DNA of 64,000 bases from Mesaphorura yosii (Eukaryota > Arthropoda > Collembola > Poduromorpha > Tullbergiidae). Made by a program: the position numbers and the translations under genes. Location of the stretch: assembly GCA_009869945.1 (NCBI GenBank), contig WIXG01000068.1:1-64000 (forward strand), given 5' to 3'. Positions 1 to 15,039 of this stretch are shown here, one piece after another. How positions within the stretch are numbered: position 1 is the stretch's first letter; every line of letters starts with the position of its first letter. A model generated the notes under the pieces. That model saw only the letters and a program-made list of their open reading frames with translations. It was not told the origin of the DNA and ran no database searches.

Positions 1-1962
1 TGTCAAATAATGTGGTCAATTTTTAAAATGCGGTCAAGTTGGATTTTGGGACGGTCAAAGAATCTTTTGGGGGAGAAAGTAAGTATTTCTGCGGAGTGGT
101 GAATTTGCGGAAGAATTTCAGTACTTTTAAGGTGGCTTAAAATACCAGCCATTGTAAATGGTTGACACGAGTCTTGATACGCGCTTGATATATTTTTCAG
201 TTCATAACTTGGAAATGGAAATGATTGTGTTGTGAGCAAATATTAAACTAGAGAGACTGATCAAACTACATTATATTATATTCTTTGTAACTTGATGCCA
301 AATTATTTAGTGGTGAAAAGTATGGACTCTAAGTTGCTACGCTAGCTATGCTAAACTGAAATAACTACTACTCTATTCAAATCCATGTGCAATTTGTCAT
401 TTTACGTTTACGTTTACGTCTCCGTATTTTAGTGTGTTTTAAGACACGTGAGCTTAACTTATTCATTTACCTCAAGTTTCTGCTACTGCTATGCTATTAG
501 CTATTTTTACAGTTAGAGCTGTTTAAGTGGTGGTTTAAGCGCTGCGCTGGGGAGAGACAAATTACGATTAGATAAATATTTTATTGCCGGCTCGCGCTAT
601 TTTCATTGTGAGAGCCACCATTTGCGACGTGTTATCTGATTTATGGCTTCGACCTCGTTCTCCTTTACCCTATTCTCTCTAAAGTCCTAATTTAATTCGT
701 ATTACTATGTGCATTACATTACATTACAAGCTTAGTCAATTTGTATTTACTTTACCCTGTAATTAAAATATTATACGAATGACAGCCATACTTTTGTTAC
801 TTCGAATTGTCGAATTGAAATGCAGCGCAAAAAGCGGAAGTGCATGCGCGTTTGTTGCGCCTGCGTTTAAGTTTAAGCGATAGCCATATTATTACTAATT
901 ACAATTACACAAATGTACTGACACCCAATACCTCGGCGGCGGAACGGAACTTGAACTGAATTGTGCTATACTGATAATAATAGAAAAATGCTAAAATGTG
1001 AACATGGATGCAATACTTTAAGAGTTAAGAGTCGTAATTTATTAAATCATGTTGAATAAACTTCATCCAAAGCAAAGTGCGTAAGAATTTTGTTGATCAC
1101 ACATTTATTCACGGCTAATAAGCATCAATTGACAATTTTCATTGGCGAAACTTTGGAGATCATTGAAGGTTCTACAAATTAGACTACAGACTACAACTAG
1201 ACTGACTGACTGCTGGAAAGATCTTACATGAAGTACATATGATGCGAGACTCTGATGTCACAAGGTCCCCGTTATAAGCGCTGCTAGATTTTGCAGGAAT
1301 AGAAGCATAGCATTATCATCCGTCTTAAATATAACATGGCATTTTGGATTTGGTCTTGCTCGCATCGCAAACTGTAGATTCAAAGCTAACTATCAAACTT
1401 GATCTACTTTTGAACGCTGAGTTATAAAATCATGTCACACGTGCAAATAAACAACTGCATTACAGTAGAGTCAAGTGTCACCTCCGCCTCCAATCACTCG
1501 ACAACTCATTCATGCTAGCGAGGAAACTACCAGAAATGAACTGAATTGCACAACGCCAACGCAATGCAACACAATCGCATACCGCAGCATCAGTTACATT
1601 CATCACAAGCCAGACTCTACTCTATTAGTATTAGACCTAAGATAATGGAACAAAAATAATACTGCAGGGCACAGGTTAAATGGAACAGTGACTAGCAAGA
1701 TCAAGAACAATGAACTTCATTCAGTGCAATCAAGCAGACTGATATTACATGTCCCAATGAAGAGTCGGATCATACATCTTTGAAGTGAAAATTAAGAAAA
1801 TGAGTACCTTTGATCTTTGGAACACTTTAATTACATAACTAAACTCTAAACAAACGATGCTTGCCTTTTCTTCTTGAGTAGAAAATATACAGAATTCTTT
1901 TATGTTGAGTGGGACCACAGACTGACTAGCATTTGACAGAAACCGGGATCCTGAGACTCCTT
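1..1962. other. non-coding stretch downstream of TMX3
   Basis: No coding exon can be supported here. This is the 3' flank of the minus-strand TMX3 gene and probably contains its 3'UTR. A minus-strand AATAAA occurs near 1104, but I cannot tell whether it is used. A short impure repeat of a TTTACG word lies near 402-418. The minus-strand open frame at 3-239 shows no recognisable domain. Confidence 0.5.
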
Positions 1963-4444
1963 TCACTCCCTCTTCTCATGATTTTCATCCTCTGAAATTG
2001 CAAAAAGGGAAAGGAGTTAGCCGTATGTCGGCATGCAATTTAATTTCACTCACCTTCTTCACCTTCACCTTCGCCCGCTCCTTCCTCTTCAGCAGCATCA
2101 AGCATATCCGCACAGCATATTGAGTAGAAAATGAGACTTAGGAACCCCAATGGAAGGCCAAAGAGGAGCGTGGTTAGAATCGGGTTCCCAACCCACATGT
2201 CGACTAAGGAATTCTTTCCGTCGTACAGATTTCTTAGTGTTCTCATGAAGAAGGAATTCCCACCATAAACCTATTGCATGAGTCAGGAAAATATCATACT
2301 TGAGCCAAAGTCAAAGAACCTTAGTTTTAGTTTAAGCACGAATGATCTATTTACCGGGGCTGCACCCTCAACAACTTGGTCCAGGAACGTCATGATGGCT
2401 TCATGAGTAAGTTGAAGTGGGTCGTCATCTGGTATGTGATGATGAAATGTGGATGAGTTTATTACCATGAGCGAAGGTAAAGGCAGTTTGCTCATGGCAA
2501 TAGAATTAGCCAGTTCTGGAGCTCCAACCCACCCAAATTGAAACTCTCTGTTCAGTATTTCAGTTCAGAATTAAATAATGTTAAACAATGACCCGGTTTT
2601 CCAGAGCTCCTTACTCTCTGTATTTGTCTTGGTTGTGCACAACGACTGATGTCAACATATCCTTAAATCTGTAATTAGTAAATGGCATTACAGCAAGTTA
2701 AATGATAAATGCTTCAACTCTATTTAATCAAAGTAGAAGTCTCACGCGGTCATTTCTTCTGTTAGCCTTCCCCGTTTGTCTTCCTCAAGAATTGCCATTA
2801 CCAAATATTTCTCAGTATTCAATAAACTCTGGAAATTCGAGCGAGTAATTTTCACAAATGTTGGAAACCTTTCACGTGAAACCCATTTATTCAAAAGCGT
2901 GGTTTCATTGATTGGAGTTGCCCATTCATCCTCTTCGTCTAAATGTAGCTCATTTGGATTATAGTCGTAAAAGTGTTCTTGGCCCTCTTTGTGAACAAAT
3001 ACTAGTGGAGTGGTTCTCTGAATAAAACAGACATGATTTGAAAATGAGGCCTACATATATCAATTATTAGAATTTCATATTCACTCCTTACATCAGCTAG
3101 AAATTCCTTCGGGACTTGAGATTCTCTGAAGGCGTAAAAACTGCAGTATGGTTGATAGTCATATGCAGTTTTATTGAACGCTTCCTAAGAATGTAAGAAT
3201 TCAAGAATCCATTTACAACATTATACAACAAAATACAACGACTTCCATAAACGAAGGTGATGACAAGCATTGAACTATTTCTGCTCACCCACAGGTCACC
3301 CTCTCGCTCTCCGACAAATCCGAAAAGAACATCTTCTTCCTCAAAAATGGACTGCAAGCTCTCATCTCGAACTTTAATGACAGGTGGTCGAATCATTCGT
3401 TTAGAGTAGCGAACAATTTCGTCTCTTGAACGCTCTCCTTTGTAAACATGAAGAATGTCTCCTTTCATGCTGCAAATAGTAAGTAAAGATTTCCATTTAC
3501 ATTAATTGCACAATTAAAACAACTGCTGAACTCCTGAACATGAGCTTACAACATGATTGTGGGATAACCATTGACTCTGAACTCGTTCGCCAGACTTGGG
3601 TATCTTGTGCAATCAATTCGCCCTACACGAATCTCTGTATCGTACAAAGATTGCGCTACAAGACCAAACACTGGTTCTAGTTTCCTTTAAAATGTAGACC
3701 AGATTGAAAATTAAGTCAAGTCATGCCCTTAACGTATAATAACTTAATCAAGCGCTCTTACTTGCAATGTTGACACCATGGAGCATAAAACTAAGGAACA
3801 GACAAATTCAGATTTGTAATCTACTTCTCGCTTCGAAATTAGTTAATATTACCATCACCAACCAAATCCCGTCCTTTCGTATGTCCAAGAACCTGAAAAT
3901 CGAAATCAGAATGATCAAGGTCGTCTACCATAAGTCATGATCATTTGTCAATGTCATAATTAAGACAAGAACAAGGCTGAGCCCTTAAATTTTCTCACGC
4001 GTTGAAGAATACTCTTGTGTGGTGAGCACAGGTCTATTAAACGCTATCTAAATCTCACGTTTCCCTGCGGCAGAGTGAGACGGAATGAACCATGTATCCT
4101 GACTCGTGAATGAACTCATAAATAAAAACTCAATTTCTTCGGTTAGGAATTTTTAGGTGAGACGAGAGTTGCAGCAGAGCGTGTAACCAAGGCCAAGAGA
4201 GCAAAAGACTAATTTCGGATGGAAACCATTCAAATTCGTTTAAAGTTCATTAGGAAGAATTGAAGATTGCAGTTTTGCAGGTGCATCAAAGCTATGCTAA
4301 CATAATCCTGGCCTACCTGTCGCTTAGTTCAAGTACTCGTGCTGCGTGGGAGTATGTTGACCCTGTAGTTGCTTCACCAAGTCTTGAGGTCAGTGAGATT
4401 AGCACCGCGACTGCACAGAACGAGATCCAGACCATTCTTCCCAT
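1963..4444 (-). CDS. TMX3: TMX3-like ER transmembrane thioredoxin / protein disulfide isomerase
   Basis: Eleven exons on the minus strand: 4444-4317, 3892-3853, 3790-3762, 3684-3550, 3469-3289, 3184-3092, 3017-2746, 2668-2615, 2547-2355, 2270-2054 and 1991-1963. All phases join, giving 1371 nt (456 aa), close to vertebrate TMX3. Residues 1 to about 25 are a signal peptide. A thioredoxin domain follows, with the redox site APWCQHC (Cys62, Cys65) and the cis-Pro motif GYPTI. Thioredoxin-like b/b' domains come next, with a VSRERFPTF segment that matches the TMX3 INRERF region. A membrane segment spans about residues 405-429 and contains the family signature FGLPLG. The tail is short, acidic and cytosolic, ending HEKRE with Lys at -3, a weak version of the dilysine ER signal. 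The known family role is oxidising or isomerising disulfides in the ER lumen. The gene diverges from CDT1. The active site reads CQHC where human TMX3 has CGHC. Confidence 0.95.
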
Positions 4445-6155
4445 TTTGAATGTTTGTTGGATGAAAATTCACAAATCAAATCAAGAAGACAGAGAGAAGT
4501 AGGACTCGGCGCAGCGTCAGAATATCAGCTCAGCGGTCAACGATTTTTCAGGACTGAGCCCCAGGTCAATTTTGCATTTGGCTGGCAACCATTTCAGCAA
4601 TTTCTCTGGTGAAGACGAACGCCTCTAACCGGTTGGAATTCTAATTCTGGAACGAAAGTGAATTGGTGAGTTACATTTTAGATTGATCATGCACCAGGAT
4701 TAAATTCCCAGTGAACTTTGTGAAAACTGCAACCAAGCCAAGCTGGGGTCTCAAATTAACCCCGATAGACTCTAGTCCAAGATTTATGATTTACGTAATT
4801 GAATTACCTTTAATTAAATTATGCTCTTACTTACTAAACTCCGCCGTCCACTGTATTCCCTTCAATGTCCACTTTCCATTAACTAGTCCGTCGTCCGATT
4901 GTCCAGTCTCCGGTGCAATCGGCTCCTTCCTTTAGTTTGATTAGGCAATTTCTGCTCACTCTCGACTGTCGTTTCACGTTCACGTTCACCTACTTTCCAT
5001 TTAATCCATATCAAGTCTCCTGAATAAATAATGCCGAGTGCTATTGATTTTCGCGTATTGCATGCACGCGTACGCTTACTTTTGGGCTGGAATTCGGGTG
5101 TTTTGATTAATAAATCCGAAATCCGACTTTTAATTCGTTCCTGTCAACGCAATGCAATGCATACAACAGCGCAGCGGTGCGTTGTCTCAAGTTGACCGAC
5201 TTTCATGTGTTATGTTAGCAGGAGGAATTGATTGGCTGGAGTTTAAAATTTTGCGCAACTCACTGCCGCTTGCTATGCAATGAATGCGAACCCTTTCTAC
5301 TGTATGAACTCCTTTGTGTTGACTCGAGATAAAAACGCGCTTCAAAACACGGTCTCTCACAAAGGCATTTCTGGTTTGTGTTGCAGTTCCGTATCTTATT
5401 TACGGCACCGGAACGGTACGCAACAAAAAAATTTGAAATCCCGTCCAGTGGTCAGTTCCAGGGTTGGGTTCCATCTGTCGATCATTAGTGAACTCCTATC
5501 AGTGATTCAGTGATAAGCAGCCGGTGCGTGGGTTGGCAAAACCAGGGCGAGAACGGAGCAGGCCTCCAGGATTTTTTTGGTAAGTTCCAATAACTACTTA
5601 AGATTCAACTGGACATTCCATACGGCGGACACGTCAACGACGTCAACAATGATTTCAGCTAAATTAAATTGCATAATTTCTCCAGTTCTTTTATTGTTTG
5701 CATGTATAAATCAGACGAATGACTTGACGGACCTGACCTGGAAGTCAGTTCTTGGATCTTGGTGCAACGCAACAAATGAGCAAAATTCCGAATAGTGGCC
5801 TGGTAACCGCTTCCAATGCAGCCAATGATCGAAAGTTATGCTATACTATTTACATACGCATATTTACGAAATCAAGACCTGCAGTAGCGTTTATGACTTT
5901 CTCGCGTCTTTCTTTCTTATCTTGTATTATGTAAACATGTACTGAGTTGACTATTGTATTCTCGAGTCCCCTTCGTCTGACTGGTGTTTAGTTTGGTTTA
6001 GATGAGACTTCAGATTGAAAATTGATCTTTGCCATTCTATGGTTAAGCTTCGAGCATTCAGCATCGCAAGTTTTGTACTGTGAAGAAATTGAGACTGTTA
6101 CCTAAGACACAATACTCTTCTATTTGGCTCAACCGTAGCCTTTGTTAAAGTTAAA
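4445..6155. promoter_or_regulatory. divergent intergenic region between TMX3 and CDT1
   Basis: This 1.7-kb stretch separates the start codons of minus-strand TMX3 and plus-strand CDT1, so it must contain both promoters and both 5'UTRs. A clean exon was not found. Weak promoter-like words are visible: a CCAAT box on the minus strand (ATTGGCTGG near 5231) and TCAGT initiator-like words around 5452-5512. Neither is decisive. Short open frames at 4711-4935, 5280-5513 and 5577-5795 have no recognisable domain. Confidence 0.5.
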
Positions 6156-9050
6156 ATGCAATCCTCTCTGACCAACTATTTCAAAACCAAGAAGCGTGTC
6201 CGTGATGAACTTTCATCTCAGAAGTCGTCTGCCGCAAAGTTGCTGGCTCTGTCATCTCCGATACCAGCATCCAACCAATCGTCGTCTCCTTCCACGCCAA
6301 CTGGCCAGCTTGCCAATGGTTTGGCTCCGAGAATAGACAGCCCCATTCCAGTTCCAGCGCATTCAGTTGGAAATGAATCGACCGACAACGAAGCATCACT
6401 TTCTGAAACATTGAATTCTTCCAACCATGACATTCAACCCGATATTAAACCCGCTCCACTTGAAGTGACGCCGACACGAAGTCCAGCTGCTGTGACCTCC
6501 GCATTGAAAGAAAAGCTCCAAGCACAAAGACAACAACAGCAAGCGTTGCTTGATAAACTTCGGGCAAGTCGGCTGTACACAAATGTCAACGCAGAGAAAT
6601 TGTTATCATCTCCAAAGAGAACAATTTCCGAAACGGAATTCTATTCCCCAAAGACTCAGCAAGACATCTTTACAAGTCCAGTTAAGCTCTCTGAAATCAC
6701 GAGTCCATTGAGATTGTCGCCTGCTGGTCGGACGGTCGCCAAGCGTCTCTTCAGCGCATTGTCAAAGTCTCCAGCAAAATCTGGACAAGCAGCAAGTGAG
6801 GACAAAGACGAGGCAACGCCGAAGAAACTTCCTGCTTACCAAAGGTAATGTACTCCAAACTCCAATCCAATGAAACTGTGAGTAGCGAGTCGCACGAAGT
6901 AATTTAATTAAAGACGACCTTCACTTTATTAAATTATGTGTGGGTTTCACATTTCCTTTCATTTGGTCACTTTTCTATCGAAAGCGAATGGAATTAATTA
7001 ACCGATTATGTTTTTTGTACTTGGTAGGTTTCATGCGTTGGCCCAAAAGACTCTTGAGGAAATTGGTTCGGCACCTTTAGCTTCCTCTTCCACCGCTTGT
7101 CCGGTCCATTTACCAGTTCCAATACAAACACCAGAGGCGACTTCGGTCCAGGACGCAGTGAAATCGCGAGTGGCAACCACCAGCACTTCAAGGTCAACCG
7201 AGTCTCACCTTCCACTGCCATACAAGTTTAAGATGCTTGAAGAGCTATTCTATGCATTGGAGACAGTCACTTCGATATTCCACAGCCGTGGTGAGACAAT
7301 AACCTTCGATAAAGCGAAGCCTGGAGTTCATGAAATTATGCGACGAGTCCCACTGAAGGAAAAGCATGTCGAGCAAATCTTGACTGTCTTCCCTGATGCA
7401 TACACCGTCGAGCTAGATAAGCATAAGACGACGAATATGGCTGGAATACACAAAGTCACATACCAACTAATTATGACAATTAACCTGAAGTCCACCGCAT
7501 TCATTTCGGATGCATTGACACCAGCCGTTGTTTCAGAGCGGCGAACCATTTTTCATGAGAATTTGCTGAAGATATGCCATAAACACCATCAGGTATGTTT
7601 CATTTATGATAACGTAACTTGTGCCGTGTCAAGTTCTCCCACTACCAATTTTAATGCCATGCAAGAATGAATTGAATTTTATTCTCATTTCGCAGGAATT
7701 CTTGAGCACACTCCATCCACCAATCAACATTCCACCTGGCAAGAAGGTAACGCGATGGCATCCAAAATTCCGTCTTGATGAAGTACCAGACATTCAGCCG
7801 GAGAAGAAATTGCCAAGACCACCGGAACTGTCGTCAAGTGCGAATAATGCGAAAGAAGTCATTTCGAGAGCTCAAAACATTTTAGACAATGCGAACCCAC
7901 GAATGAAGAAGGCTCTAGCTGAGTTACTCAAACAAAAAGCACCGGCTGTTGTGCAGTCGCAGTCGGCACAAGAGAAAAGTGCATCTGCATCGTCTTCAGC
8001 ACCAGTCACAGCCACAGCCACACAATGCACTGATAACAAGACAAAGCAGACACTTGCTGCGCTGAAGGGAGTCTCTCAAAGCCTCATTGATAAGGTAAAT
8101 GAATGGAAAAACACATGTTCGACTTTTAGCTTATCTATTATGTCGTAACCATAATCTTGATAACAAGTCGTACCAAGTTGCATCGGATTTAAATCAAATC
8201 TTTAATCTCATTCTTGGTTCCTAATTACATCTACATAGGCTTATATGAGTAATATGAGATGTTAATTCGGCATTCTAATTCACAACCGCTTCTGTCTTTC
8301 TATGACTTTATGTTTATGCGACCCATGCCACCTTGTTTACATTTTCCTTTCGTTTGAACTTCACTTTTTATTCAGAGAAGCCGTCATCACGTCACAGGTC
8401 TAGCCTCAGAGGACGTTTCAATTTACAAGTCTACCTGTCCCGGTTAGAATTTGCAAGAGTCAGACAGTTAGGCTCATTGCATGTCATTCTAAATAAATTA
8501 TGGAATCATATGAGGAAATGCTTCCTCCAGGGCATTGTCATCGGCGATTCAAATTCACTCTCCTAATTTGCTGTCCGTGATGTAAATTAAATTCATGCAT
8601 TGATTTTGTGTTTTTAGATTCGTGCTCGTGAACAAGAGAAAGCCATCCGAGCCATGACGGTGACGCCAGAAGAGAGCAAGAGCAAAGTCATGATGAATAG
8701 GCTTCCGGAGTTTGTTAAGAGCGTACGAAATATTTTGGTCGCGGAGAAGAAATCGGCTATGTCCCTTCGATTGCTGGTGGAAAGGCTGTGCCACAGCAAA
8801 GACGGATCTTTAACATCACGTGAGTTATACAAATTCTTGAAAGGTGTAAGCGTGTTGATGTTGGCAGCTAATTATTTTTTGCTTGCTTACAGACGAAATT
8901 GAAGATCACATCCGTCTTTTGTGCAGAACGCTCCCAACATGGGCTACGATTTTAAAGTTGTCAAATGGAGAGTATGTTAAGATTAATAAAGATGCAAATA
9001 TCAATGATTTACTCGAGAAGTTTAGTGAGCGCCTTAAGAATAGTAAATAA
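6156..9050 (+). CDS. CDT1: DNA replication licensing factor CDT1
   Basis: Five exons: 6156-6844, 7028-7592, 7696-8094, 8618-8819 and 8893-9050. Together they make 2013 nt (670 aa). CDT1 loads the MCM2-7 helicase onto ORC/CDC6-marked origins in the nucleus and is destroyed in S phase. Residues 2-9 (QSSLTNYF) form a PIP-box-type degron followed by basic residues (KTKKR), as expected for PCNA-coupled CRL4-Cdt2 turnover. The disordered N-terminus (to about 225) has many SP/TP sites, several of full CDK type (SPKR, SPVK, SPLR, TPKK). The hallmark PAYQRFHALAQ starts at residue 226. The geminin-binding middle domain begins near residue 292 and ends with RWHPKF and DEVPDI (438-451). ALKGVSQ leads into the C-terminal winged-helix MCM-binding domain (about 552-670). 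The total is longer than human CDT1 and shorter than fly Dup. The start ATG is the one that gives the degron at the extreme N-terminus. Confidence 0.96.
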
Positions 9051-9470
9051 TTGTTTTCTAATAATTTTTATATTAGGTATAAGTTTATTCATCGACATTC
9101 TAGAAGTGAGAAGTTACGAGCACATTTGCTTTGCTAAGGCCAGGTTCATAATTGTTTTTATTCTATGAAGCTTAAATCAGACTATACATTAATTATTATT
9201 CTGTGCTACATTTGGTAATAATGTACAACTACAACAATACGGCTCGAAATAACAACTTTTCGATTTCTTTTGATGTCTTCGCGTCATTCGTGTGAAAATT
9301 GTGTACTTCTTTGACTCATTCGTCGGCAATGATTGACGAACTTCATTCACGAGGCCGCGACTGTTGAAGGTCGAGTTGAACTTGGGCGCATTTCCGTTGC
9401 CCGATTTGACAAAAACATGAACATCTAGGCAGTTGAAGTCGCTCAAACTCTGTGATGAGTGAGTTGCAAG
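9051..9470. other. short intergenic gap between CDT1 and first CUB-protease
   Basis: About 420 bp hold the CDT1 3'UTR and the upstream region of the protease gene. The start is AT-rich, with several TAATAATT words but no clean AATAAA. The open frame on the minus strand (9189-9479) has no family features. Confidence 0.5.
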
Positions 9471-12215
<2,745 letters not shown>

Positions 12216-12311
12216 TGTGCTGAGCAAGTGACTTTTGAAACTCGGTCGATCAAATCAGGAAGAAGAAATGGTACTGGTCCAGTTAAAATCTGTGTCAAAA
12301 TGTTTTACGTC

Positions 12312-12317
12312 AATAAA
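12312..12317 (+). terminator. poly(A) signal of CUB-protease copy 1
   Basis: A canonical AATAAA lies 97 nt after the stop codon. It is followed about 25 nt later by a second AATAAA-like run (near 12345). It is only about 100 nt upstream of the next gene's ATG, so the 3' end of copy 1 and the promoter of copy 2 are almost touching. Confidence 0.6.
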
Positions 12318-12413
12318 CTGTAAACTATAATCTGATTTCATTACAATAAATAATCTGCTCGTTAGAAAGGCGGCAGATTGTGCACAAGCTTCTTATCATT
12401 CATAATTACTGAA

Positions 12414-15038
12414 ATGCGTGCATTTCCGAGAATTTCTTTCACAACTTTGCTTGTGGTGACTGGTTTCCTTGTGCTTCAGCTGGCGACGAAGTCAGGGTCC
12501 ATTGGACTGAAGTACAAATGGATAAAAAACTTGGCGAAGCGAGAAAGTTCTCCGGTAAATCGTAGATTTGGATTTAGCGTGCAAGGCGAAACTCTACTGG
12601 CACTTGGCACGTAATGTGTTACATTATTTCAGGGCGAGGATCCAGTGTTGAATACAGTTGGAACAGAGCGGTTTCCCGAAACCCAGCCGGGAGGCAAATA
12701 CATTGGCGCATTTAATCACCAGTGCTTGGACAGCGTTTTCATATCTCCCGACCGGACGAGTGCCAGATTCGAGTCCGATGATGACATTCTTAACGAGAAT
12801 GACGCGAGATGCCATTGGAACATTTTCGTAAGAAGCATAGCATACGCATATGAAACAGTGCCGTGTGCTGCGGCTAGGTTAATGTTGCGAATATCTTTGA
12901 TTTTAGGGCACTGAGCACTGCCTTCCAGTTCTCTACTGCAAAAAGTTCAAATTGGAACCGAACTTTGATCCGACCACGCCATGCGACAAGGAATACTTGG
13001 AAGTGACTGATGGATCTGGTGGGCTGCAGAGATTTTGTGGCAATGACGGGCCAGCAAACATCACAACGGGGAAAGCCCTTCGGGATCTGTACATCACGTT
13101 CCAAGGAGCAAATTACACGGGAAAACTCCGTGGACGCGGATTCAAATGCAGCATCCATTGTGCTGGTCTCCAAGAAATTGCAGGTACACTTTTCTTGTCA
13201 CGACTCAACCCGTGACATGTTTGTAAATTCAATTCATTCGATTTCTCCAGATAAAACTAAATACAAGGTCCTCGAGGAGAATTATGAGGCAGAAAAGAAT
13301 GAAATGTGTAGTAAGTTGTCAATAACTTGCCAAATTGACGACGAGCTTCAGAATTTTAATTTGTTTTACTGTCGCACGCAGCTTGCGGGCGAAAACCGCC
13401 AGGAAATCGAATCGTTGGCGGAGAAGATACACCGCGCGGCGAATTTCCGTGGTATTCTTTCCATTTCCTACAATAACTTCTGGATTCAGAAGTCAGGATT
13501 TTCACGAGCATCATACATATTGACTTTTTGTCTCTCACTCAGGATTGTAGCGCTTGTCACGACCGGAACGCGCCGCCCTTACTGCGGTGGCACGATTATT
13601 AATCAGTACTTTATACTGACCGCTGCACACTGCTTGTAAGTTGATTAGCTTACAGACGGAATTTTGCTGCCACGTCTTCTACATTTGCGCAATTGTGCGA
13701 ATCATTCTCATTCTTGCCTCTTGCAGTAAAGGACCGTATCAGGACCGTGAAAACTTCCAAATCCTCGCAAATGCCAGATTACTCGACCAAACCACAGCAC
13801 TAGAAAGTAACAAGTCGGAAATACTGATCAAATTGCCAGTTGACGAAATGAATAGAAAGGACGCTGAAGACATGTCACTGCGGTTGGATGTCCAAGAATA
13901 TTTTGTGCATCCACTTTACGTGCGACAGTAAGTCGAATTCATTGGTATGACCAATAACCCATGATTATGGATTTGTGTTATCCAGGACGAACGACTACGA
14001 CGTGGGGCTGATTAAGCTGAAGACTCCAATTGACTTCCACGTGTTCACGTCAGTCCAGCCCGCCTGCCTGCCTGATCTCGCCACGTACAACAGCACGTAC
14101 GAGGGCTCGCAGGCGACTGTAGCTGGCTGGGGCCTGAGCTCCACCAAGGCGAAGGAAACAATGCAAATTCTGCAAAAGCTGGATGTGTTTGTCCTCAACA
14201 ACACTCTTTGCAAGTCACTCTTCAACGAACGGTTCAGTCGACGTATGCTTTGTGCCGGGTACCAAGAAGGTGGAAAAGATGCATGCAAAGTACGTTCACA
14301 TTGTTAACTCGCGTGTAATGTTAGCCTGTAATGAGGTTGCAATATTTCTAATGCACACAACAATGCGGGCTTGCAACAAATCATCCTATTCTTGCAATCT
14401 TGTAACAGGAACCCCATTGTTGTCTCTCAATTGATAAGTCAACAATGCGCCTACAATTTCCAATCACATTCACACAATTGACAATCGCGTTCCTCAATCA
14501 CGGCAGGCGAGGCAATCAATGAACGTTATTTATAGTAAATTGTTCTGTCTACTGGCTGCGAGTATTGCTGTCTTGCGTTTTCGACAATCACGCGTGTGCA
14601 ATAATCGAAATGTCAAAACTTTTCTAGTCTTTTACCGACTTTGATTTTCTTTTATCTCTCTCATGCATTTAGCTTTTAGCATTTACAATGTTCTCAAGGC
14701 ACATTTTGCTGTTTCGGCTTTGACTTTGACTGCTGAATTGTAAATTGCTGTTTCAGGGTGATTCTGGCGGACCGTTGATTGGCCTGAAGACTCCACAAGT
14801 CTGGCAAATTATTGGGATCGTCTCCTGGGGGTAAGAAACCGTAACCGCGGCGTTCGCCGCGCTAGGCGGTTCTAAATATTAATGCTGCAATGAATGACTA
14901 ATTAAATTCCTGCCCGGCCTCAACAGTGACGAATGTGCAAAAGCGAACGCTCCTGGCGTCTATCAGCGCATTTCAGAAGTCAACCAGTGGATCCGATACA
15001 TTGCAAACATGGGAGACGCGGTTTGGTGTCGTGAATAA
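12414..15038 (+). CDS. secreted CUB-domain trypsin-like serine protease, copy 2
   Basis: Ten exons: 12414-12554, 12633-12827, 12907-13183, 13251-13310, 13382-13451, 13543-13635, 13727-13927, 13986-14289, 14757-14830 and 14927-15038. They total 1527 nt (508 aa). A hydrophobic signal sequence covers about residues 8-25. The CUB-like domain (about 75-205) has CHWNIF, CDKEYLEV and FCGNDGP motifs and shares a 277-nt exon with copy 1. A 20-residue charged linker exon (13251-13310) has no counterpart in copy 1. The S1 domain begins IVGGE at I235 after an NR cleavage site, with triad His277, Asp351 (NDYDVGL) and Ser450 (GDSGGP). Asp444 at the S1 pocket predicts trypsin-like specificity. AGWG, LCAGY and SWG motifs are intact, so an active zymogen is expected. 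The CUB probably directs substrate or surface binding. Comparable enzymes in arthropods act in digestion, immunity or the reproductive tract; which applies here is unknown. Confidence 0.94.
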
Positions 15039-15039
15039 A
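15034..15039 (+). terminator. AATAAA overlapping the stop codon of CUB-protease copy 2
   Basis: The last codon, the TAA stop and the following base spell AATAAA. No other AATAAA was seen on the plus strand in the next 200 nt. If used, this would leave a 3'UTR of only a few tens of bases. Confidence 0.4.

Noticed and set aside
3-239. 78-residue minus-strand open frame at the left edge
   Set aside because: No domain, signal peptide or splice sites tie it to a gene. It could be an exon of a gene outside the window, but nothing supports that.
2776-2964. Plus-strand open frame
   Set aside because: Lies exactly antisense to the 272-nt TMX3 exon; a shadow frame.
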